A program made the translations under genes and the position numbers. This document shows, piece after piece, positions 34,305-43,500 of a stretch of 64,000 bases of DNA. Each line of letters begins with the position of its first letter. Position 1 is the first letter of the stretch. The DNA comes from Ornithinibacillus massiliensis (GTDB lineage: Bacteria; Bacillota; Bacilli; Bacillales; Amphibacillaceae), in assembly GCF_018310345.1 (NCBI RefSeq), contig NZ_JAGXBY010000003.1, positions 186,001 through 250,000 on the forward strand. Reading direction: 5' to 3'. The notes under the pieces are model-generated. The model was not told where the DNA came from, made no database searches, and worked only from the letters and a program-made list of their open reading frames with translations.

Positions 34305-35804
34305 TTATTCTGCTGCTTCGCGCTTTCTTTGCTTCCTAGTTAAATAAATTACCGCAGAGACAAATAATAATAGAATGATGATCATAGGAGCAACAAATCC
34401 CCAATTTATACCTGTATTTTCTTCTACAATAAAGACATCAGCCGTCTCTCTTGCTAAGCCTAGCTTATATTCTCCATCATTTATTTCTCTTACAAGGTTA
34501 TCACCGAGAATACCCCTTAACTGTAAATCAGGAGCAAGATCTGTAATGGATACGGATCTTGAGACACTATCATTATTAATTGCAATATACATGATTTCAT
34601 CTTGATACGTACGCTTCATAACACTCATTCCTTCATTAGAACCAACCAATTCAAAATCTCCATACTGTAGAGCAGGGAATGTATTTCGTAGTGCTAACGC
34701 CTTCGTATAAACTTCTTCAAGATCTGGTTCTCCACTATTAAAGTTTACTAAACTATGGATTTGTTCTATCCCCGCACCATACATCGGCACTTCAGAACCT
34801 TGGAATAGTATAGGCACGCCAGGAGTAGTCAATAATGAAACAAGTACAAGCTTCCATGTATTGATATCATTTCGTTTATTTTCAGCAGCAACCTGGGTAA
34901 AGCGGTTTAGTGTTTTATTATCTACATAATGAAGACTGTTCTTAATTCCTAATTCTTCCCATTTCGTATAAATTTGTTCTACAGGATTATCCTCATGGGA
35001 AAACACATCCGCAATTGTTTGTGATAGTTCTGGATTATCTACTGCATCTATCGTTTGAATATTCATGAGTTCTTCAGAAACTTCCTCCCCAAGTACATTT
35101 GCAATAATGTATACATTAGGGCTTTCTGCTTTTATTTCCCTTGTCAATGTTTCAAGAAATTCTGGAGATGCTTGGTCTGCAGCATGTAAAATAAACCCAT
35201 CTACATTCCCCTCATTCATCCAGAACTTCGCTACATCAATTAGCATAGCTTGTACTTCTGGATTAGCTTGATTTAAAACAGTAATATTTTCTAACCAAGG
35301 TTCCTTACTCGTATCTATATCCGCTTGTTGTACAATCCAATCCTGTTTGTCTGAATCAGTGACTATTGGGTGACTATTTGCAACATAATTTATCACTAAT
35401 TCTAGCATTACTTTAATGTCACGATTATGTGCCTCTTGTACGAAGGACTGGAATTCTTCCATTGTGCCAAATTGCGGTTCTACGGAATAGAAATCTTCAA
35501 TCCAATAACCATGATAGCCATCTTTGGCGTTCGCCATAATAGGCGATAGTGAGATAGCTGTGAAACCAATTTTCTTTATATCATCTAGTTTCACCATGAT
35601 TCCTTTAATATCTCCACCGTGATATGCTAATGGATCGTCAATTCGTACTTGGTCACTAAATGCTTGACTCCCATTATTAAATCGGTCTACTAAAATATCA
35701 TAAATGATTTCTTCCTGGATGCTATTCTCTTCCGCAAAGCTTATAGCTGGATATGTATGGAACAATACCAGTATTGCTATAAGCATACTTGCTATTTTTT
35801 TCAT
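34305..35804 (-). CDS. Membrane-anchored GH13 alpha-amylase homologue lacking catalytic residues
   Basis: The 499-aa product has a signal peptide (residues 1-24), a GH13 alpha-amylase barrel (about 32-390), a C-terminal beta domain, and a membrane helix (about 464-488) followed by basic residues: an exported, C-terminally anchored protein. The barrel fold is clear (IIYDILVDRFNNG, YHGGDIKGIMVKLDDIKKIGFTAISLSPI). However, the three catalytic acids are replaced: GFRxD reads GFILH with His207, the Glu of region III is Asn236, and NHD of region IV reads NKT (Lys297, Thr298). No hydrolysis is expected. It may bind glucan or act as a transport or adhesion subunit. The ATG at 35804 follows CTGGAGGA. 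Confidence 0.85.
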   Translation of the reverse strand: MKKIASMLIAILVLFHTYPAISFAEENSIQEEIIYDILVDRFNNGSQAFSDQVRIDDPLAYHGGDIKGIMVKLDDIKKIGFTAISLSPIMANAKDGYHGYWIEDFYSVEPQFGTMEEFQSFVQEAHNRDIKVMLELVINYVANSHPIVTDSDKQDWIVQQADIDTSKEPWLENITVLNQANPEVQAMLIDVAKFWMNEGNVDGFILHAADQASPEFLETLTREIKAESPNVYIIANVLGEEVSEELMNIQTIDAVDNPELSQTIADVFSHEDNPVEQIYTKWEELGIKNSLHYVDNKTLNRFTQVAAENKRNDINTWKLVLVSLLTTPGVPILFQGSEVPMYGAGIEQIHSLVNFNSGEPDLEEVYTKALALRNTFPALQYGDFELVGSNEGMSVMKRTYQDEIMYIAINNDSVSRSVSITDLAPDLQLRGILGDNLVREINDGEYKLGLARETADVFIVEENTGINWGFVAPMIIILLLFVSAVIYLTRKQRKREAAE

Positions 35805-36012
35805 ATTATATTCCTCCAGCATTATTTCTCTCTAATCCATTATTAACTAGTTCACTATATATTCAACATAGTCTATTAAGTTGTAAAAAACATTAGAAAA
35901 ACTAACACATTCGCTCACTCTTTAACGAATGTGTTAGTCTTTCTTATGCTGATGGAGCCTGGGACAAAAGAATCTATCTGAAAGGAAAAACTGGTTGATG
36001 AGCAAAGACCCT

Positions 36013-36308
36013 GCTCCGGAAATATACTTGCGGTTGCTTCCAGTACAGGGGCGACATCTGCTCGAAAAGACCATCGCAGTGTCTACCTTGCACTTTATCA
36101 CAGCATAAGTGCGACATCTGCTCGAAAAGACCTCGCAGTGTCTTCTTTACCGCCGGGCGGCTGCCTTAGCCAGGCTACTACTTGATAATCTTCCTTGCTG
36201 CCTTGCACCGAGGAAGCCCGCTTCGTAGCTTTGCTAGTAGACACAGGTGCATCCAAGGTCTCAACCTTGCCCTATCCTCCCGCAGGAGTCTACGTATATT
36301 TCCGGAGC
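36013..36308. repeat. MITE-like intergenic element, copy 2 (inverted)
   Basis: Ends GCTCCGGAAATATAC (36013-36027) and its complement (36294-36308) are a perfect 15-bp pair. The first 150 bases are nearly the reverse complement of copy 1 at 31110-31255. The middle then diverges, and copy 2 is about 64 bases longer. It keeps two units with CGACATCTGCTCGAAAAGAC (near 36051 and 36111). A GGGACAAAAG word at 35961 recalls the outer end of copy 1. The surrounding gap (35805-36426) holds no gene. Confidence 0.8.
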
Positions 36309-36374
36309 TAGTATTGTATATCATTCAGTTTTGCATTTAATTCTTTTCGTTATGCCCCTCAACCTCTACCTGCC

Positions 36375-36417
36375 AAAAAAAGATGTCTTAGAAGATTCAT
36401 TATCTCCTGAGACATCT
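36375..36417 (-). terminator. yisL terminator
   Basis: AGATGTCT pairs with AGACATCT with partial pairing inside the loop; seven T's follow on the minus strand. Confidence 0.7.
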
Positions 36418-36426
36418 CTTTCCGTT

Positions 36427-36792
36427 TTAATGAAATCCACCTGGTAAACGGAAAAATCCTAGGACTAATGTTATTAGAAATGATACTAGCAGTACAATCC
36501 AGCCAACTTTAGCAGAGTCGCCATCTTTAATCTTACCTAATGTCATCTCCATCCCTGCTATTACCCCGATACCAGCAATTCCTTTTACAATTGCTTCAGC
36601 CATCAATGGACTACCATTAAGGTAATTCATGAGTAAGTCACCACCAGAATAAAGAATGACTAGATAGTTTAAACGAAGAATCATGTGTACAATTTTAGCT
36701 GCTTTCTCATTTCCTTTTTTATGTAACACAATTGCTACAATTAACAGTATGAATGCCACTACCCAAGCCGTAACATGTAAATGTGTATTCAT
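36427..36792 (-). CDS. yisL: UPF0344 membrane protein YisL
   Basis: The 121-aa product has four transmembrane segments and matches the YisL family (DUF1516): MNTHLHVTAWVVAFILLIVAIVLHKKG at the start, KIVHMILRLNYLVILYSGGDLL in the middle, and GMEMTLGKIKDG with a final hydrophobic segment. Function unknown. The ATG follows AGGAGG. Its place near gerP and addAB fits B. subtilis. Confidence 0.88.
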   Translation of the reverse strand: MNTHLHVTAWVVAFILLIVAIVLHKKGNEKAAKIVHMILRLNYLVILYSGGDLLMNYLNGSPLMAEAIVKGIAGIGVIAGMEMTLGKIKDGDSAKVGWIVLLVSFLITLVLGFFRLPGGFH

Positions 36793-37002
36793 TCTTATCC
36801 TCCTAATTTTTAAACAAATCTATCGCAATTATATCTTATCACACCATATAAAGAAGTTCAGCTTATATGAAATATTTTTTATAAAGTTATTAAAAGAAAT
36901 AGTAGATATAATCATTCATTTTATTGTATATTTATACTTGAAGATATAATTTTATAAACTTGTTAAATTATGGTACATTGCTAATATAGGAGGCGATTTT
37001 TT

Positions 37003-38199
37003 ATGACGAAAACGAGTGAATTAATTATTAACCAAACCGAAACATATGGCGCTAAGAACTATCATCCACTACCAGTGGTTGTTGCGAAAGCAGAAGGAGT
37101 ATGGGTTGAGGACCCTGAAGGAAATCGTTATATGGATATGCTAAGTGCATATTCTGCTGTTAACCAGGGGCACCGCCACCCTAAGATTATTGATGCTTTA
37201 GTAGAGCAAGCTGGAAGAGTAACCCTTACCTCTCGAGCATTCCACAATGATCAGCTTGGTCCATGGTATGAAAAAATTTGCAAGCTAACCAATAAGGACA
37301 TGGCACTTCCGATGAATACTGGAGCAGAAGCAGTTGAAACAGCTGTGAAAGCTGCACGTCGCTGGGCATATGAAGTAAAAGGTGTTGAAGAAAACAAGGC
37401 TGAAATCATCGCATGTGAAGGTAACTTCCATGGACGTACCATGCTTGCTGTTTCCTTATCATCTGAAGCAGAATATAAGCGTGGTTTTGGGCCAATGCTA
37501 CCTGGTATTAAATTAATTCCTTATGGAGACATTGACGCTCTTAAGGCCGCCATTAATGAAAACACAGCTGGTTTTCTCTTTGAGCCTATCCAAGGCGAAG
37601 CGGGAATTGTTATCCCACCAGAAGGATTCTTAAAGGAAGCATATGAAGTATGTAAAGAAAATAATGTTCTATACATTGCCGACGAAATCCAAGCTGGCTT
37701 AGCACGTACAGGTAAAATGTTCGCATGTGATTGGGAAGAGGTTGAACCTGATATGCTTATCCTAGGGAAAGCATTAGGTGGAGGCGTCATGCCGATTTCA
37801 TGTGTTGTTGCTAATAGTGACATCTTAGGCGTATTTAATCCAGGCTCACACGGTTCCACATTTGGTGGTAATCCATTAGCTTGTGCCGTATCTTTAGCTT
37901 CTCTTGAAGTGCTAGAGGACGAGAGGTTAGCAGAGCGTTCTTTAGAACTTGGAGAATATATGATGCAGGAATTACGTTCCATCGACAATCCAAAAATAAA
38001 AGAAGTACGCGGAAAAGGACTGTTCATTGGTGTTGAGCTAACTGAATCTGCACGTCCATATTGTGAAGCATTAAAAGCTAAAGGTTTACTATGTAAGGAA
38101 ACACATGAAAATGTAATTCGATTTGCACCACCACTTGTTATTGAAAAAAAGGATTTGGATTGGGCGCTTGAACATATTAAGGAAGTATTAAAAGGATAA
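37003..38199 (+). CDS. rocD: Ornithine aminotransferase
   Basis: RocD converts ornithine and 2-oxoglutarate to glutamate semialdehyde and glutamate, in arginine catabolism and proline formation. The 398-aa class III aminotransferase shows [16 protein letters not shown] (near residue 106), [32 protein letters not shown] (near 224), and the PLP Lys256 in [10 protein letters not shown]. Length is typical. The ATG has AGGAGG upstream. It is monocistronic here, with a terminator at 38240, and not clustered with rocABC or a RocR gene. Confidence 0.95.
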   Translation: MTKTSELIINQTETYGAKNYHPLPVVVAKAEGVWVEDPEGNRYMDMLSAYSAVNQGHRHPKIIDALVEQAGRVTLTSRAFHNDQLGPWYEKICKLTNKDMALPMNTGAEAVETAVKAARRWAYEVKGVEENKAEIIACEGNFHGRTMLAVSLSSEAEYKRGFGPMLPGIKLIPYGDIDALKAAINENTAGFLFEPIQGEAGIVIPPEGFLKEAYEVCKENNVLYIADEIQAGLARTGKMFACDWEEVEPDMLILGKALGGGVMPISCVVANSDILGVFNPGSHGSTFGGNPLACAVSLASLEVLEDERLAERSLELGEYMMQELRSIDNPKIKEVRGKGLFIGVELTESARPYCEALKAKGLLCKETHENVIRFAPPLVIEKKDLDWALEHIKEVLKG

Positions 38200-38239
38200 T
38201 CATTTCGTGCACCAAGATATAACTAAATATTAGACATAT

Positions 38240-38313
38240 AACCGAATGATGCACGATACTAGCTCCGGTAAAATCGGGGACCTTCAAGTTTGTGCTACTC
38301 ATTCGGTTTTTCT
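38240..38313 (+). terminator. rocD terminator
   Basis: ACCGAATGA and GCAC pair with GTGC and TCATTCGGT around a long loop, followed by TTTTTC. The loop carries an AGCTCCGGTAAAATCGGGGA stretch, perhaps repeat debris. Confidence 0.65.
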
Positions 38314-38423
38314 TTTACCTTATCCATTTGTGCCTAAAGCTCCATCTCGTTTTACGTGTAATAATTGTTATTACACTACAAATTGAGATGTCCCGTTGGT
38401 TTCAGTCCATTCTCACACTCTCT

Positions 38424-38495
38424 ACTCTACACTGCCACAACCTATAAATTAAGACAATCCCCACTTTCAACAATTCCGTTCCTTTACATAAACTA
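38424..38495 (+). promoter_or_regulatory. Candidate sigma-K promoters of the gerP operon
   Basis: Two sites resemble the mother-cell sigma-K pattern (AC, 16-17 bases, CATANNNTA). One is AC at 38424-38425 and TATAAATTA at 38443-38451 (spacer 17). The other is CATAAACTA at 38487-38495, an exact -10 match but so close to the ribosome site that the leader would be about 12 bases. gerP is sigma-K controlled in B. subtilis. Confidence 0.45.
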
Positions 38496-38513
38496 TCTAA
38501 GAGGAGGATTCAT

Positions 38514-38726
38514 ATGCCAGCAAAAGTAGGTGCAGTAAAAGTAAACAATGTATCGTCATCTAGTATTTTTAACATTGGGGACGTGTATGCGATGAATCCG
38601 GTAAGTAGCGCGAAGACTTATGCTGGTGGAGGATCTTTTAATACTGGAGATGGATTACGAATTAATTTAAGCCAATCCAACACCTATGTTTATGATAAAG
38701 ATTTCATTGATCAGCCAACAGCTTAA
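38514..38726 (+). CDS. gerPA: Spore germination protein GerPA-like
   Basis: First gene of a six-gene gerP operon, whose products help small germinants cross the spore coat to the inner membrane receptors. The 70-aa product begins MPAKVGAVKVNNVSSSSIFNIGD, and the GSFNTGD segment (near residue 41) is the hallmark shared with GerPF. The ATG follows AGGAGG. The product acts in the spore coat and is made in the mother cell late in sporulation. PA is assigned by order. Confidence 0.9.
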   Translation: MPAKVGAVKVNNVSSSSIFNIGDVYAMNPVSSAKTYAGGGSFNTGDGLRINLSQSNTYVYDKDFIDQPTA

Positions 38727-38745
38727 CATACTGGAGTGAATATCC

Positions 38746-38961
38746 ATGAACATTACCGTTCATCAATCGATTCATATTAATCTATTAAAAGTCGGTTCGA
38801 TTACAAACTCCTCCGTATTACAAATAGGTAGTACCGGGGCAATACAAGCGAAATCAGAGTTATATAATACAGGGGGATTTACTGAATTCGCTGAAGAAGC
38901 GGAAGCACAGGATCAGATTAGTCCACTAGTGCAACTTAGCCCACTGAATCCTATCACATAA
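38746..38961 (+). CDS. gerPB: Spore germination protein GerPB
   Basis: The 71-aa product (MNITVHQSIHINLLKVGSITNSSVLQIGSTGAIQAKSELYNTGGF) matches GerPB in length and in its SSVLQIGS and NTGG words. It is 19 bases after gerPA with CTGGAG upstream of the ATG. Its role is in coat permeability to germinants, as for the whole operon. Confidence 0.9.
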   Translation: MNITVHQSIHINLLKVGSITNSSVLQIGSTGAIQAKSELYNTGGFTEFAEEAEAQDQISPLVQLSPLNPIT

Positions 38962-39046
38962 TTCCACTTACCGCATAGGATATTCATAGGTATTAGCCTA
39001 AAACGAGAATAAACAACAGCCTTAGATAGTTTGTCAGGTAAGGGGA

Positions 39047-39652
39047 ATGACTATGAATATGTATGATTGGAATAAATACATCTATGAAATACAGCAAGCT
39101 ACATCCAAACAAAGTGAACAAATTAGATTACTTGAAGAAAGAATAGCTATTTTAGAAAAGCAAATTCAAGAAAATTCTAAGCCAACTGTTGATAAAATAG
39201 AGTACCATTTTGATCAGCTTAAAATAGAACGATTAGACGGAACACTGCACATTGGGCTTTCCCCGAATGAATTAGCTAACATAGATGACTTAGGGATTCC
39301 AACTATGCAAATGTCCAATGTTCAGCAACATCCACCATCAACACTAAACCAAAACCTTATTCCTACCTTGAATAATTTTGTGAATCAACAAGGGCCAGAA
39401 ATGATTCGTAGCCTGTCCCAAAAATATAATAAACCGATTGATAAGAAATTAGAAGGTGACATGATTCATGATATTTTAGGTCAAATTCCGAACCGAATTG
39501 CCTTCTATGAAAAAGAAGCGAGAGAAAAACATCAATTCACCAACAGACCAGAATTGGAAAGTTTTATCGTGGATCACATAAAAAAAGAAATCTACCATTC
39601 ATTACAACGCTTTATGGAAACGACTGATAGTGAAGAAGGAGAGGCTACATGA
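39047..39652 (+). CDS. gerPC: Spore germination protein GerPC
   Basis: GerPC is the largest of the set at 201 aa. It has a coiled-coil N-terminus (about residues 10-45, SEQIRLLEERIAILEKQIQEN) and then DKIEYHFDQLKIERLDGTLHIGLSP, the GerPC signature. A helical C-terminus follows. The frame from 39047 has ATG at 39053 as a possible alternative; AAGGGGA precedes both. Its stop overlaps the gerPD start (ATGA). Confidence 0.92.
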   Translation: MTMNMYDWNKYIYEIQQATSKQSEQIRLLEERIAILEKQIQENSKPTVDKIEYHFDQLKIERLDGTLHIGLSPNELANIDDLGIPTMQMSNVQQHPPSTLNQNLIPTLNNFVNQQGPEMIRSLSQKYNKPIDKKLEGDMIHDILGQIPNRIAFYEKEAREKHQFTNRPELESFIVDHIKKEIYHSLQRFMETTDSEEGEAT

Positions 39653-39825
39653 ATATAGAAGTGCATAATTGGGGATTAACAGTAGGAGATGTTGCGATTG
39701 AAGCCGTTGCTTCTTCCTCTGTATTTTTAATCGGTGATAATGAAACAATTAAATTGGCTTCCTTTTATGATACGCCGCCAGAATCTTATATCGTTGGTAC
39801 GATTGTTCCACTATCTCCTGTTTGA
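39649..39825 (+). CDS. gerPD: Spore germination protein GerPD
   Basis: This 58-aa product (begins MNIEVHNWGLTVGDVAIEAV, with SSSVFLIGDNETIKLASFYDTPPESY) is short enough to be overlooked by length-limited gene calling. Its start overlaps the gerPC stop by four bases (ATGA). GAGG lies just upstream. It has the VGDVAIEAVASSSVFLIGD pattern of GerPD and fills the position between PC and PE. Confidence 0.93.
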   Translation: MNIEVHNWGLTVGDVAIEAVASSSVFLIGDNETIKLASFYDTPPESYIVGTIVPLSPV

Positions 39826-39834
39826 GGTGAGAAT

Positions 39835-40203
39835 ATGCAACATCGATATGTTCAGGTTTTAAATACAGCGGTTAATTCTATTGCGTTTAGTTCTATCTTC
39901 AATATTGGGGATACCGTACACTTTAATCCAACTTTCAATGGTATTGCCGTACAACGTGAAGGTACTGTTTGGAATGATGATTATGACTTAGACTTTGAAG
40001 ACTTTTCACTTTTCCAACGAGAAGCTAGTTGGATAGAAGAAGAATTACCTGTTGCGATGCATCGTTATCATCGGAATGGACAGATTAATGTAGGTGGCGT
40101 TTCAATTACCGGGGTGAGTGAGTCTTCTTCTGTGCATATTGGAGGATTACAGCATATTAATGCAGAGGCTAGAATTAAACATATTCGTAAACTAAAAGAT
40201 TAA
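39835..40203 (+). CDS. gerPE: Spore germination protein GerPE
   Basis: The 122-aa product starts MQHRYVQVLNTAVNSIAFSSIFNIGDTVHFNP, the GerPE pattern, then has an acidic middle and GGVSITGVSESSSVHIGGLQHINAEAR near the end. It follows gerPD by 9 bases with GAGGTGAG upstream. The role is in the spore coat with the other GerP proteins. Confidence 0.92.
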   Translation: MQHRYVQVLNTAVNSIAFSSIFNIGDTVHFNPTFNGIAVQREGTVWNDDYDLDFEDFSLFQREASWIEEELPVAMHRYHRNGQINVGGVSITGVSESSSVHIGGLQHINAEARIKHIRKLKD

Positions 40204-40281
40204 AAAAGTACTAAACTTACACACAGGTTCCTAGAAAGCAACATACTGTAAAGTAAACTCTTATTTTAGTAGGTGTTTTGC

Positions 40282-40500
40282 ATGCCATCAATCGTCGGAC
40301 CAGTTAAAATTAATAGTGTTGGGGGTGGCGTTGTCAATTTTGGTGATTCTTTTTATCTTTCACCAAAGAGCTCGTCTAAAACGGTGACTGGTGCTGGCTC
40401 TCTCAACACTGGAGACTTTATTAACACAAATACTGGAGGAAATCTGACCAATCACTTTGATCCAGATATAAATGACCAAAACCTAACAGCCAATGCCTAA
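40282..40500 (+). CDS. gerPF: Spore germination protein GerPF
   Basis: The 72-aa product has the GerPF hallmark: MPSIVGPVKINSVGGGVVNFGDSFYLSPKSSSKTVTGAGSLNTGDFINTN. It is a paralogue of gerPA. ATG at 40282 follows GTAGGTG; an in-frame TTG at 40273 is rejected as too near. It closes the operon, with a terminator-like hairpin at 40541-40594. Confidence 0.93.
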   Translation: MPSIVGPVKINSVGGGVVNFGDSFYLSPKSSSKTVTGAGSLNTGDFINTNTGGNLTNHFDPDINDQNLTANA

Positions 40501-40540
40501 GTCATGGTCAGCTTGCTGGGGTAACTTTTTCTACTTGTAA

Positions 40541-40594
40541 AAAAAGCTCGTGTCGCCAAGATGATGTTACTCCCTTAGCGACATGAGTCTTTAT
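40541..40594. terminator. Terminator-like hairpin between gerPF and addA
   Basis: AAAGCTCGTGTCGC pairs imperfectly with GCGACATGAGTCTTT around a long loop, between convergent genes; flanking A and T runs support it. Confidence 0.55.
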
Positions 40595-43500
40595 TTAGGT
40601 ACTTTTACTAATAGTTGCTTAGAGAAGAAGTAGAGATAGGTTTCTTGTACTGGTGCTCTCCAAATCGTTTCTAACGCATTTCGATATAATGTGAGCTGAA
40701 TTTTATAACGACTTATAAGTCTTGAAATCAGCTCCTCATTAACCTCTTCCGTTATATGGTCTGTCTTATAATCTAAAATAATCCAACCACCTTCTGTAGG
40801 AACAACCGCATCAAATACACCTTGAACAAGGACTTGCTCATTCGTATTACTCTCCCAGCTTGCATAAACTTCTTTGGCTGGAAGTGTAATCGTAAATGGA
40901 ACCTCACGATAAATCTTATCTGCTTCCATCATGAGGTGAGCAATCTCCGTGTCAAAGAATCTCTCTACTGCATCAATATCAACAGAATCCGCTTCTTCTC
41001 TTCGTAAAATCTCTCGAATAACTAATCCTTCGACATATTCGTTTATTTCCGTTTTGCTCATTTTTTTATACATAGGAAGGTGTTGCATGACCGTATGCAT
41101 AACCGTTCCCTTCTCTGCCGCTGAAAGTTTTTTTTCCTTTTGCATAAAAATTGGCTTTTTAGTGATTGGCGTTTTAAACGGTTTTACTAGCTGTGTTGCA
41201 CTAAATTCATCTTTTATTTCACGTTGCCGCTTAATTTCTGTAACACTTTGCTTCGCTCGTGAATAGGCTGCTTCCTCATAAGGGTATCGGTAAGAAAGGC
41301 GCTCCACTACGAAACGGTCTAAGTCTGGTTCAACGATATCTATTGATTGCCATGTTTTTATTTTTTCTTTAAGCTGTAAATCTTCCTCCAGTGATTCCTC
41401 ATCTAAATTAGTTAATTCACTACCATGAATAATGGTAATGTCCCATGCAGAAGGATCTACTCGAATTTCTTCCAATATAACATCCTGGATTTCTTCTGTA
41501 CGCAATGCCTCTGTTTGATGGTGGCGGGTTAATGCTGGTCCTACCCAGTCTAAGTAGGAGAGAGAACCAATCCGAAAATGCGCTGGTAATATCCATTCCG
41601 AATGCTCGATAACAGACTCCCATTTCTCCTGTTTCTTTTCCAATGAAGCAACATTTCCAACCATGACAAGCTTTTCTCTTGCTCGTGTTAATGCCACATA
41701 AAGCACACGCATTTCTTCCGCTAACAGCTCTCTTCTTTTCTCTTCCTTAATAGCATGATAAAACAGCGTTGGGTACGTAATCCGCTTCACCGGGTCAATA
41801 TATTTCGTTGCAAACCCTAAATCTTTATGGAGTAAATAATTCTGACGTAAATCCATCATATTAAATTGCTTATCCATTGCTCCCACAATCACGACTGGGA
41901 ACTCCAGCCCTTTACTTTTATGAATGGTCATGATCCGAACGACATCTTCTTGCTCACTTAACGCTCTAGCAGCACCTAGGTCATCCCCTTTTTCTTCCAT
42001 TCTTTCGATAAAACGAAGAAATCGGAATAGTCCGCGGAATGACGTAGTTTCATAGCCCCTTGCCCTGTCATACAATGCTCTTAAGTTAGCTTGGCGTTGT
42101 CGACCACCTGGCATTCCACCAACAAAATCGAAAAAGCCTGTTTCCCGATAAATTTGCCATATTAATTCTGACAAGGCTCCTTGCCTTGCTTCAAGTCGGA
42201 ATCGCTCCAGCAGCTCCATGAAACGATTCAATTTAGACGAAATCACATCATTATGGTTCTTACGATAGTTTTCTACAGCTTCAAAATACGTATTACGTGG
42301 GTCGGCTAAACGAACTTTAGCAAGTTCATCCTCATTTAATCCCAGTATTGGTGATTTCAACACCGACGCAAGTGGAATATCCTGTCTTGGATTATCAATC
42401 ACCTTTAACAGATTCAACATAATTTTCACTTCTATAGCCTCAAAGTATCCCGTTGATAGCTCCGCATAAACAGGAATTCCTTGCTTTTTCAATTCATCCA
42501 CAATAGTTGGTGCCCAAGTCATGGAGCGGAGTAAAATCACGATATCCCGATATTGAACATCTCGTAGTGTTTCACTCGTCTTGTCTACCACTTGTAGTGG
42601 TGCTTTGTCTTCTGTTCCTATCCATTGTTTAATTTTCATTGCGTACGCTCTGGCCTCTAGTTGTGCATACTCAAGATCTAGATAGTTTTCATCCCCTACT
42701 TCTCCCTCATCTTCTGTCACCTTTTTGTCTTCAGGTTGTTGACGATCGATGATAATTAGTTCCGGATTAGGCTCACTTATCGGTAGAGAATCGTACATTT
42801 TATTGGCATAGATTAATTCCGCATCCTCATCATAATTGATTTCACCAAGCTGTTCATCAAGAATTTGTCTAAAAATATAATTCGCTCCAATTAAAACAAG
42901 CTCTCGACTTCTAAAATTACTAGCTAAATCAATTCTTGTAGCAGGGTCATCTGCATTAGCGAATCGTTTATATTTTTCAATGAAAAGGGATGGCTCCGCA
43001 TGTCTAAATCGGTAGATACTTTGTTTTACATCTCCTACCATAAACATATTACCCGGACCAACTTGGTCACTGATTAACGTTAGAATGGTCTCTTGTACTA
43101 GGTTGGTATCCTGATATTCATCTACTAAAAGCTCACTGAATTGCTTCTGTAAGTTCACAGCTACATTTGATGGCTTGGGCTCTTCCATCGTAGAAGACTC
43201 ATCCATTAGTAGTTGTAAGCATAAATGTTCTAAATCAGAAAAATCCACAACCGCCTTCTCGCGCTTCGCTACAGCAAATCGATTTATAAAATCCTTCACG
43301 ATATCTGTCAAAGCTCGGATCACAGGTGCTAAGTCACGCATGTCGTCTACATGGGAGGTAAGATTTCTACTAAACCAACTAGCTTTCATCTTTTCCCATT
43401 GTTTTTTATAACTATTCCGTAACTTTTGAACACTATTTTTAAGATCTTCATTAAAATCCTTACTTCGATTCGCTTTTAACCCATCGAAGCGCTTCTCTTG

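Noticed and set aside
37521..38027. Minus-strand frame of 168 codons opposite rocD
   Set aside because: Antisense shadow of a highly conserved aminotransferase; no ribosome site.
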